Part shown: piece after piece, positions 1 through 9,800 of the stretch
Layout: each line of letters opens with the position of its first letter
How positions within the stretch are numbered: position 1 is the stretch's first letter
Source: Montifringilla adamsi
Taxonomy: Eukaryota > Chordata > Aves > Passeriformes > Passeridae
Direction of reading: 5' to 3'
DNA: 64,000 nt
Assembly (NCBI GenBank): GCA_017590115.1
Contig: JAGGNK010007004.1
Coordinates: 10,104,418-10,168,417, forward strand
Notes under the pieces: generated by a model
The model's input: only the letters and a program-made list of their open reading frames with translations
Databases searched by the model: none
Told to the model about the DNA's origin: nothing
Position numbers and translations under genes: made by a program

Positions 1-125
1 GCTGCTTCACAGAGAGTAGACAATGTGTCCCCTTCTGTACTTTTAGTACTTAAGTACTTTTAATACTTACAGTATAAGCTGTAGTTGTTTGCAGAACAGT
101 TTTTTTACCTGAATGTCTATTTTAG

Positions 126-1585
126 TTATCCACAGGATAAGAGACCTGTCCATGTTGACCGAGCCAGATTATTCAGGTATAAATGTTGTCTTGATTTTAT
201 GGGGTTTATCTGTTTAAGTCTATATCTATGCCAACTTGTGAGTTTAATAACCTGCTTGTGTCTCACTTAAGTAATTTTTAGGGGGACTGGGTCTATAAAC
301 TTTGTGAAATTTGTGAATGACCCACATTTAGTATATATGTGTAGCATTCATGTGATACTTTTTTTTTTGTTTTACAACACTGTGCATATGGGGCTGTGGG
401 TAGGGAATAATTTACAAGCTAATTCACTAAATGTTTCTCTGCTGTTAATAGAATATGTGACATGTTCACAGTTAGTCCCAAGGGAAGAGAACTCCACTTT
501 GTGTGCACTTCTGCTGGTATGAGAGAGGTGTTTGGAAAGAACATTCATTTTATTCATAGGTGGGTTCATTTTATTCACAGGTGGTCTCGAGTGAATGAAA
601 ATCTGTTTGCAACCACTGGATATCCAGGAAAGACAACTACTCAATTGCTGGTTCATCATTTAGGACACCCCCAGGTAAATTTTTGATTTGAGTTGTATCT
701 CTTCTCCTCAGATCAGACTCATGTTACTTAAAAACTAGAATTAAAAACTAGCCCAAACCATTCAGAACTGCTGCTTGGTATACCCACTTCATTTTATTTT
801 GGTTTGTGGCATTCATGCTAAGGAAAAAAAAATTGGTGCACACTTAAACTGCTAATTTAGAAGCTGCTTGATCTCTCTGTTTTAGCTTGGTTTGCCATAT
901 CAGTTCTAAGGGGAAGAAAAACACCTGTAACCTGATATTTAATTAATCTGGCAATATTTCTAGTTCTTAGGAGGCTAAAAACACCTAGTGGTATATTTTT
1001 TCTGGTTTTAACTAATTATATTTTAAATCATTAATGAAAATGCAAAGCGTAGGAAATATTTTGGTTTTGCTGGAGTCAGTATATATTTGTAATGCTTACA
1101 GTAAAAATATTACCTCCAAACATACTAGTTATGAATACATTGGAATAACAGAGGTAATTTCATTTTAAAAGGTTTCTAAGTTTGATATAATGCCTTTATA
1201 ATAGTAGTGTTTATGCTAATGTAAAGAGTTGAAACTGTTATTATGGAATATTCTGTTGTATGTTACTTAAATGTAGTAAGCAGCTACTCAAACTATGTAG
1301 CAGAGAATCACATTTTTCAGTAGAATTTCTGTTGTATTTTAGCTATATTTGTTAAGGAGTATTTAATCTGTGGTGTTTATTTGCCTATGCAGCTTGGTAT
1401 CTGCAGTTTAGAAATCATTTATAAGGGAAATTGTATTGATATTTTTCTCTCTCTCTCTTTGTTTTTTACAGCCCATTCTTACTGGAACTGCAGCTGTAGG
1501 ATCTGGTTTGACATGGCACAGAACTCTTCCATTATGTGCTGTTGGAGGAGACCATAAAATTTTCTTCTGGGTTACTGAAATGTAA
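126..1585 (+). CDS. NUP37: Nucleoporin NUP37, C-terminal part (three last coding exons; 5' end outside window)
   Basis: NUP37 is a WD-repeat subunit of the Y-shaped Nup107-160 complex, the outer-ring scaffold of the nuclear pore, which also acts at kinetochores. Three exons are visible. 126-176 (acceptor TTTTAG, donor GTATAA) encodes YPQDKRPVHVDRARLF. 581-674 (acceptor TTCACAG, donor GTAAAT) encodes WSRVNENLFATTGYPGK and ends in HHLGHPQ. 1472-1585 (acceptor TTTTACAG) ends in GGDHKIFFWVTEM and a TAA stop. Phases join without a break: AG plus G makes the Arg before WSRV, and the last junction is phase 0. These stretches match the end of human NUP37 as I recall it (326 residues), so about 85 C-terminal residues are here, covering the last WD blade. 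Bases 1-125 and the gaps between exons are intron. Oddity: the acceptor at 580 is duplicated 21 bp upstream (see findings). Confidence 0.95.
544..585 (+). repeat. 21-bp tandem duplication covering the NUP37 exon acceptor
   Basis: Two adjacent 21-bp units, 544-564 and 565-585, both read TTCATTTTATTCAYAGGTGG followed by G or T, and differ at two positions. Each contains a pyrimidine/A-rich tract and an AG followed by GTGG, so there are two candidate acceptors, at 558-559 and 579-580. Conservation of the protein supports the downstream one. The upstream one would add 7 codons in frame with no stop. Confidence 0.85.
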
Positions 1586-1798
1586 AATAAGCATTTGCCT
1601 TCAATATGAAGCTTGACAGCATAATGCTTTTTTCTAGTAAAATGAAGAAATTTGCTTTTTGTGATGGTTTTCACTTGGACAACAGAAGAAGGAAACAAGC
1701 AAGATATGAATCACTTGTGTTTGATTTTTAGCTTGCAAGTACAAGAGCTTTTGAAAAAAATGGTTATCATACATCTGGTTCTTGGTTTTTTCTATTAG

Positions 1799-1804
1799 AA
1801 TAAA
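1799..1804 (+). terminator. NUP37 polyadenylation signal
   Basis: A canonical AATAAA lies 214 bp after the NUP37 stop and is followed by TG/T-rich sequence, as expected of a cleavage and polyadenylation site. It gives a short 3' UTR of about 1586-1825. No other AATAAA occurs between the stop and this site. Confidence 0.7.
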
Positions 1805-2715
1805 ATGTACTTTTTAAACATGGTATTTGGTGTGAAATGAATTTTTTTCAGGAGTTTTTAAGGAGATTTTGTGTCCCAGCATGTCAGTCTCATAATCTCA
1901 CTCAGTTAATTAAGCTCAAATACCTGATATTGTGCAGAGTACCTACAGAAAGAGCACCTCTCTATATTAACTTTGCTAACCATGACTATCTTATAAGAAA
2001 AAAAATGCAGTAGTGTACTGTGATATAATATTGTTCCTGGATGTTTTTGAATAAACTAGTTACCACTACCAGTGAAGAAGCTAATGGTAAAATCAGAATG
2101 ATAATTTGAAGCAGTTTTATTTCTCTAAAGACGACAGAGGGATTTACTTTAGGCCTGTCAAACAGCATAGTGAGGGTTTTTTTCTGCTTACAGTCTTTTA
2201 CTTCCAGTCTTTACAGGAAAATCAAAGGCATTCTGCTTTCTAGAAACATATTTTTCCTGTCATTCCCATATAAGACCCAGAACAGAATGAAAAAAAGAAG
2301 ACAGACATAATTTCTGTCTTAAGGATCTTTCTTGCATACTTTTGCAAGTGAAGGGATGTCAGGATGTTACACTAGTGTAACAGCTCCTTACAGCACTGCA
2401 GCCCTCCTTATTAGCTATAGTTACATTTTAAAATATTTGTTTATTTGTTTGTTCCTATTTATGTGGGACACATAAAACCAGTTCAGAAGTAGGACATCAA
2501 TAAGTGAAATTACAGTCACCTTTTGAAACCTAGGACCATATTATATTTCTCATAATCCTTTATCCTTGAGAAATTTTGCTTTCCAGCTGGCACCAAAATT
2601 AACCTAAAACAAATATGAAGTTCCTTGTAAGTTCCAGTGGACTGGTGTGTGCCTAAACTGTAAATAAGCACATGTTTCAAGGTAACAGTGTTCTGTTTAT
2701 CTTGTATCCATTGTC

Positions 2716-3598
2716 TGACCAGAGATAGCAGCCTTAAGGGGAGCTTTAGTTCACTTGTAGCTAAAAATCTTTGTGGCTCCCGGAGGAAGGGTTGGCCTGA
2801 GGCACTGTTACCCTTTTGGTGTGTAGTGGAACTGAAACAGGCATGGGTTTTTCTGTCCTCAGAGCAAGCTTCACACAGGTCCTGCCTATGCTGAATATAT
2901 CCACTATAGGCACCAATTAAAAATGCGGGAGTTGAATGGTGGATGCTGCTGCCTATTATCTGTTCCCAACAAACCTCTCCTGTAGAAAAGCAGGCTGAGT
3001 TAACATTCAGACAACGCAAACCCCCACACAACACTCACCACAGCTGGCTCAGCGAGAGAGGCAGGAAAGGCCCTTTTTGCAAGGTTTTATTCCAGTTAAA
3101 TATATCCCATGTGACTGAAAGGAACCCGGGGAGAGAGCAACCACGTGCTGCAGGCAGCTTAAGAAGGGGAAGGGGTTGGGGTCGGAGCTAAGGGCAGGGC
3201 AAAGGGGATCGTTCTCCAGGGGAGGAGGCAGCCACCAGTGGTGCCAAGCCAGTGAGGGGACAGGGAAAGGGGAAACTAGGGAGAGCTGCGAAACAGAAGT
3301 TCATGTGGGAGTCTGTCCCCCAGGAGGACTCACTCTATGGTAGGTAGTCACTGCTATTGCCAGGGCAATGGGCTTGGGAATTGTCTGAGAGGAGAGATTT
3401 AATGAGATTTCATGAGATTCCATGACCACAGATAGCAGCCTTAAGGGGACGTTTAATTAACTTGCAGCTAAAAATCTTTGTGCCTCTGGGAGGAAGGACT
3501 GGCCTGAGGCACTGTTATCCTTTTGGTGTGTAGTGGAACTGAAACAGACACGGTTTTTTCTGTCCTCAGAGCAAGCTTCACACAGCTCCTGCCTATGC
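2716..3598 (-). mobile_element. Composite repeat with two 176-bp direct copies; possible LTR-type element
   Basis: The segment 2716-2891 recurs at 3423-3598, a constant offset of 707 bp. By hand count there are about 16 mismatches and no net indel, so about 91% identity. The 531-bp spacer is GC-richer than its surroundings. On the minus strand it carries a TATA-like TATATTTAA (3096-3104) a few bases from AATAAA (3086-3091), a pairing seen in avian retroviral LTRs. The minus strand is open in the same frame through both copies, with shared motifs such as LCEACSEDRK and SSTTHQK. I do not recognise the family. Alternatives are a partial tandem dimer of a non-autonomous LTR element, or a plain segmental duplication. 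The duplication is certain; the mobile-element call is an inference. Confidence 0.5.
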
Positions 3599-3609
3599 AC
3601 AATGGGTCC

Positions 3610-3644
3610 TCTGTATGGGTCCTCTATATCAGGACCCATACAGA
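3610..3644. repeat. Perfect 14-bp inverted repeat with 7-nt loop
   Basis: TCTGTATGGGTCCT (3610-3623) is followed by the 7-base loop CTATATC and then its exact reverse complement AGGACCCATACAGA (3631-3644). The block ATGGGTCCTCT also occurs twice in tandem (3602-3612 and 3615-3625). The structure starts 12 bp beyond the second 176-bp copy and has no counterpart of the same strength beside the first copy. Confidence 0.85.
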
Positions 3645-3886
3645 CAAGGGCAATATGCACCAGGTATGCGCAGGTGCACTCCTGAGTGACACTTTTTTGG
3701 TTTGGAATTGCTTAAGACCCAAGACGGCAAAGAACAGAAATTCTTTTGTTTTGTAGTTAGTCAGAAACCAGGATGTTTGCTTTTCATACTCTGTTTTTAA
3801 GGACTACTTAAAACTGTTTACCCAGGAATAATCTTGCCAAGTTCAAGGCTCTTCATTTTACACTGGAAATAAGTAATATGGATATT

Positions 3887-3905
3887 TAAATAAATAAATA
3901 AATAA
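3887..3905. repeat. (AAAT)n simple repeat
   Basis: About four and a half uninterrupted AAAT units follow GGATATTT. A short microsatellite with no visible function. Confidence 0.8.
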
Positions 3906-4957
3906 GAGAGTAGTTAATGTTTTTAGCATGTTCTCCATGCTCTTTTGTACAGAACAAAATAATTAGTTAATCCTCTCATGTTGCCTCAGCACACTACTTG
4001 GAAAACTGAAACTTGACAAACCATTTTCAGAGAACTTCAAAACATTTATCATTTAGTTTCTTTTTTTTTTTTTTTAAAGAAACCTACATAAAGGCTAACA
4101 TTTGTATTTCTCAGTCTCCTTAACTGTGAAGGGTTGATAATTCTGTGAACTGTTTGCAAGAATTGTACAAATCCTGGCACACTGAGATTATTGAGATTGG
4201 AGGGGACATTGCTTAAATTCAGCATAGAGAAAAATCATTGAGACAATATCAGTTTCATAGAGAAAATTTTACTAGAATACCCTTTGCAAGCATCGTTTTA
4301 GAAGACTCCATGGGAAATCAAGCAAATGTTAATCCACACTGATCTTTTCAGCTGTTCATTGGACCACCTTATTAAAAACAACTATTGCCCCTTGTGGAGG
4401 ATCAAGTGACACCATGTCTGGAAATTTTTTTGGATCAGCTTTTTGTTTCTGTTTAACTTGTCTCTCACTTGTATATCTATTTGAGTTCTGGGCTGATTCT
4501 AACCTGAATGTGGTGTCCTGGGACCTGTAACAGTATATAAGCACATAAGATGCATACGAACATTGTAAGCTTCAGTAGCACTTGCCAGTTTTTCTGAGCT
4601 TGTGCAGTTGTGTTTTGCAGTTGACCCGAGGCTCTGATTCCAGAGAATCAATATGTGAATTATGGATCAATATACGGAGCAGATCAGTTTCAATGCTTTG
4701 AAACACATGTTCTTGCCTTTACTTTTCTGTGTACCCTAATCACAAGTCAGGTATGTTTTACCAGTGATGAAGACAGAGCTCTGATCGGTTTTCTGTACAC
4801 ACAGCTTTTCCACTCCAAGCTAGCCTCAGCATCTGGAAAGCTGACATCTTCAAAATACCAATGGTCAACCAAATTTCATTTTGATAACTCTTAAACTTTC
4901 CTTAATCTCTTTTCCTTCACTGGAAGTTGGAGCTACATAACAGGGCCTTTAAATGAC

Positions 4958-4972
4958 TATATATATATATAT
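4958..4972. repeat. (TA)n simple repeat
   Basis: A run of TA dinucleotides between AAATGAC and GGTATAAAC. A short microsatellite with no gene nearby. Confidence 0.8.
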
Positions 4973-6651
4973 GGTATAAACTGCCAGCAGTTACATACTG
5001 TACAGTACTTATTCCTCAGTCTGACATTTATCATCCAGCATGGGTGCTGGTAAAAAATACATTTTCAAATCGTACACACTATAAATCTGGATATTATCAC
5101 TCAATTATGTTTTTATAAATCCTGTCCTTGGAAGTTCAAGCATTTATATTTACAGCTGAACAAGTTAGTTCAATTTAAACTTTTTTAAGAGGTTTTGGAA
5201 AATTTGGATCATTTCCTCTTTTCTGTTTTTCACTTCTCATACCCTGCATTTCCTAACTCCAGCTGGGAGGGAAAAGTGCTGTGTTGCACTTTTCTATGCA
5301 GTATTTTTGGGCAAATTAAAAGCAGGAAGTACCAGAAAGTTCATAAAATAGCATATTCTTGGGAGATTTCTTATCCAGCTTTACAGACCAAGACATTTAG
5401 ATAAGATCTGGCTATGCATTTACATTAATTTTCAGTGCCATTGCCTGGAAAAAATGTTTTATAGACACTTAATGATAAACGAGATTAATTCTTCTTGAAT
5501 ATAATTTAGTTGTAATTTTAAGGTAATTATAAACAAATAAATTAGTGGCAAAATAAATAAATTTAAATAAACAGCTCTGTTGCCCAACACAAATTTGCAC
5601 AACTCCTGCAAGCTAGGGATTGAAAGCTAAACTTACTGAATTTTGTAGGTTAGTTTGCTGCTCATCCTTTGGGAGAGGTGAGAAACTGAGCCAACAACGT
5701 GTCAGTGCTCCAAAGCAGAGTATGAATCAGAAGATGTTCGATAATTCAATTAGCATGCACAAAAAACCATTGCTATACTATCTTACTAAGAGTGTAATAA
5801 TGATGTACATATGACAGCAGGTTAGTAATAAATACATTGTGAAAGTAATAAAGCCAAAAAAGCTGCTTCAGTAAATAACTGAGAATTTTATGGCAACTGG
5901 AGTAACAGAACTAAGTGCTCTGTGTACAGCTACCATTGATTCTGTATATGGATTTGTAGAATGTTTTGGCAAACTGATTATTTGGAAGTAAACTGACAAT
6001 TTTGGTAAATTTTAAACCAAAATTAGCATAGTACATTTGGGATCTAGTCTTCAAAGTATTGCAATAATTAGTGCTTCTTTATTCATCTTATCTCAAGAGA
6101 AGTTTCCACCTGACAGCCTCAGACTATGATGGTTTCTTAACTGCCCTGAATTTAGGAGGTTTCATTAAATGCAGAAGTATTTAGATGTAACCATGGAGAA
6201 TTTCCACTAAATTTGGAGATCCACTATAGTCTCTTTGGATTTACTGCTGTAAACTACAACTCCAGATCACCCCAAATTTGTCCTTTTTTTCCAGAAGAAC
6301 ACAGAGCCATTTAGTGCTCCTTATTTTGACTCCCCACATCCAAAGTGTGGCACTTCAACACTCAAATTATGCCTATGACCACAGGAACAGTTCCTTCACT
6401 GGCTTTTCTCATTATTTCCTTGACATTTGACCGCAGGGGACGACACTTCCCAAACACCACCATGCAGGGCCCTGTCCTGAGGCCTGTGGAGAGGTGGGTG
6501 TCAGTGTGACCCCACTGGCATGGCCAGGCCCCTCAGCGGTGGCCACCACCAGCATCGCCAAGCGGGCGCCAAAGAAGGCAGCCCAGCAGCTCGGGGTTTA
6601 TCCTCAGGGCTTATCCCCGGGGCAGAGCCAGCCGTGAGGGCCGAGCCCGGG

Positions 6652-6669
6652 ACTGCGTTTCCCAGGAGG
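6652..6669 (+). promoter_or_regulatory. ZNF143/SBS-like promoter motif
   Basis: ACTGCGTTTCCCAGGAGG matches the vertebrate promoter motif ACTAYRNNNCCCR, bound by ZNF143, with one mismatch (G for A at position 4). It lies about 150 bp upstream of the WASHC3 ATG, inside the CpG island, where such sites usually sit. Binding is not shown. Confidence 0.35.
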
Positions 6670-6764
6670 AAGCGCGGTGCAGCGGGAGCGCCCCGCCCCG
6701 CGGAGCTCGGGGTTTGTTTCCGGGCCGCGGCTGCGGAGCGCGGCCGAGCTGCGGAGCGGGGCTG

Positions 6765-6794
6765 TGCCCTGCCCTGCCCTGCCCTGCCCTGCCC
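6765..6794 (+). repeat. (TGCCC)6 pentanucleotide repeat in the WASHC3 5' UTR
   Basis: Six perfect TGCCC units in a row end 11 bases before the WASHC3 start codon. Such a tract is expected to be length-variable, and it would sit in the mRNA leader if transcription starts upstream. It introduces no upstream ATG. Confidence 0.85.
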
Positions 6795-6805
6795 GGCCCG
6801 CCAGC

Positions 6806-9800
6806 ATGGACGAGGACGGGCTGCCCATCGTGGGCTCCGGCATTGACCTCACCAAGGTACGGGCTGCGCTCGGCCGGCGCTCCGGGGCTGCCGCTCCTCC
6901 TCCCCGGCTGCGCTGGCCCTGGTGCTGGGCGAGCCCCGCGTCCCCCCGGCTCCCGGCGCGGCCCGGCGGCAGCGGGCGAGGGGAGCTCCCCGTGCGGTGA
7001 CCGTGCCGCCCTCGCACCCGGGAACGAGCGGGCTCTGGTCCTTACCTGTGTCTCCAGCTGTTTTCCTGAGGCGTTTTGCTGCAAGTTCTGCGATAACTTT
7101 GTATTTAAGGACTAAGCCGTTTCAAACATCGATCTGGGAGGCAAATCCTGTGCAAAGCTGTGTATTAATTTCTTTAAATGTTGCAGAAACTTTCTTTTTA
7201 AACTTAGTTTTCTCAATAGAGAGCGTAAGGACAGTTCCAGTTCACCCAGTGATTCTTCCATGCTCTGTGCCACCCCACAGATTTCTGCTAAGGTCATAAG
7301 CGCAAATTTTGGAACCACAGAATTGAACTTCAGCTGATGTTGCTGTACAGTGCACAGGCTGAAGGCTCGAGATAGTAGCAACAAAAGTCTCAGAAAAAGT
7401 CAGGATGTTTTAAGATGGCCATAGAGAATTGTATATAGAATGCACTGATAAATCAGCAGCTAAAGAAGAGGTGAAGACCAGAGGGTCACTGTAGTCACCA
7501 AAAAAGTGCAGCAGAATCCTGGCTGCCAATAATATTCCTTGTAAATCTTCCACTTAGTGACAATTTCATAGGCTAATTTCCTTTGTGAAAGTTAAGACTT
7601 AAAGCAGTTGTCCAGGGTTATTAATCCTGAGGCACTAAAATTTTATATGTAAACTTTTGTGTGCAAATTCAGTCTTCTGTAATGGTTTAAATAAAAATGA
7701 CAACTTTGTGTTACAATATGACCACCATTCTTTTTGGCAAACATAAGATTCTACATTTTAGTTTGAAAAGTATGTGAGCATCAAAACTGATTTGGAAGAT
7801 AATTTTGGTTATTTTAGGGTAGTCTGGACTTGCAAATGAGAACAAGTATGGCAGCCACTAAATACTTAGACAGCAACATCACTACACTTCAGTTTTGGTC
7901 ATGGTGTTAGTTGTAACTGACTGTTAATATGGCTGGCCAAGTTTGGTTTTCCTTCTGATTTTCAGGAATATTCACAATTTCATATGAAGGTGTTTTCTTT
8001 AAGATAACAATCCTTCATTTCTTGGGTTTTGTTGCCTTTTCTGTGTGTGCTGTAAATTCTCAGCTCTCGTGTTAGTAGATTTTTAGTGGCAAAGGATTTG
8101 TATGAATGCATATGTTTATTAGAAAATGGTTTGTGTATGTTTGCATTCATAGCAGGCACACTTAAGACAAATTTCCAAATAATTTCTTCTAAAAAACAGA
8201 TATTTCAATCCAAATGTGAAAGTTGACATTGATGTGTAACCTAGTTTTCTTATATTTTTTAATGCAGGTTCCTGCTATTCAGCAGAAAAGAACTGTAGCA
8301 TTTCTAAACCAGTTTGTGGTTCACACAGTGCAGTTTCTCAACCGCTTTTCTACTGTTTGTGAAGAGGTATGTTTATTATTTTCCCAGCTGTCCATTTATA
8401 CAATTTTTAAAAATTCAAGAAATGGGAACCATTCATTTAAACGTTTTTGATGCAGTAATACTGGTAGCTTAAACGAAAAATGTAGTCTGCTTTCTGTTGA
8501 AGGTTTCTCTTTAGTAAGTGCTTAAGACAGAATTTCTCCCCAAGGGATCCACATGAACTCCTGATTATGCCACACTCCGTCGCGTTTTCTTAAACTTTTG
8601 CTTTTGGAACAGTCTTTGAACTTCTTGATACAGGGAATTTATTCTGAGCAGCTTCTTCTCTGGCTCTTACGTTGTTATGAAAGAAGGATGCCATGTTCTT
8701 GTGGTCCATCAAAACTTACTTTCAGATTTTATCACCTTTAATTTAAGAGAGTCATATGCTAAGCGTTGAATACAAATAGTTTTTATGTTGAAAAAAGGAC
8801 ATTTTTGGCAAGTGATTAGTATAGAACATGAAGCCTTTAACTTCAGTTTCCTGCAAAAAGAAAGAAAAATAAAAATATTTAGGATTAGTAAGTTTATGTG
8901 ATGACTTTAGAGTAAATGGAAATACACCAGACCAACAAGATTAGAATTGTCCACTGAACAGGACAAGAGTCCTCCTTGTAAAAAGGGTATTTTCTAATGT
9001 GGCTTTGAGGGTAACTTTTTTTAGAGGTTTTTTTATACTTTTTCATTAGTTTATTCAACAAAGAATGCTATACAGCTCTAGGCAGCTGATCCAGCGCAGC
9101 AGTCAAATCCAATTAGACTAAGCCATGTAATCTGAGAAATTCTGTTACTTGTTGGTGAAGTTTAGAGCCAGACGCATGACAAGTATAAGATTTGGCTATT
9201 ACATGAGTATATGGAGCTTCAGAGGAAAAAAGTAATTTTTCTTAGGTTTTTAAACTTCTTGTAACTTGATAGGTGGGACAGTGTAACTGCCTGATGATGC
9301 TGTTGTCAGTTGTCCAAAAGTCAGTTGTCACCTGATATCAGTATTCCCTCTTCCATGGGCCCGGTGGAAATCAGAACACCTACATTCAAAGCCACCTTGA
9401 GCACACAGCAGCACTGTGAAGTCTGCCTAATAAAACAGTTATTAGTTAACCAAAATGTGTTGTCACTCAAGAGACTAAATAGTTGCTTTATATACTCCTT
9501 GAGAAGCTTTTCGTATTCATTGAGTACAGAAGTGTTTTTAATGTGAAAGGTTGCAGTATAAGTCAACAGAAGCCAAGAAACTCAAAATCAGGGCTGACAC
9601 CATCCTTAACTCTAAATTTCTTCGCTCTTGTCTAGTCAAATAAACCCATAAAATTGCATAATTGTCTTTTGTGCATCTTTCCTCCCCCTTATCCAGTTAA
9701 ATGTAGGACACATAGTTCCTTCCAATAGGAACTGACTCCTCTTCATGAACAAAGGACCATCTGTAAACAAGTCAGTGCTCTATCCAAAAAGACTAACTCC

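Larger units (their letters stand above)
1830..6460. other. NUP37-WASHC3 intergenic interval
   Basis: About 4.6 kb separates the NUP37 3' end from the WASHC3 promoter. It is AT-rich and has no open frame with splice support or recognisable protein similarity. It holds the composite repeat at 2716-3644, an AAAT simple repeat near 3887-3905, a TA repeat at 4958-4972 and several short A or T runs. I see nothing else to annotate. Confidence 0.7.
6470..7030 (+). promoter_or_regulatory. CpG-rich promoter region of WASHC3
   Basis: Base composition changes sharply near 6,470 to a GC- and CpG-dense block spanning the 5' UTR, exon 1 and the start of intron 1, then falls back to AT-rich sequence after about 7,030. 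I see no TATA box at a sensible distance. Candidate elements include a ZNF143-like site at 6652-6669 and an ETS-like TTTCCGGG at 6717-6724. This fits a broadly expressed housekeeping promoter. The transcription start cannot be read from sequence alone. Confidence 0.75.

Noticed and set aside
6520..7299. Several overlapping long frames on both strands near 6.5-7.3 kb
   Set aside because: Artefacts of the CpG island; only the 17-codon WASHC3 exon 1 frame is supported.
9285..9345. CCTGATGATGC with nearby CTGA as a possible C/D box snoRNA in a WASHC3 intron
   Set aside because: No terminal stem and no convincing spacing of C, D' and D boxes; the motifs are short enough to be chance.
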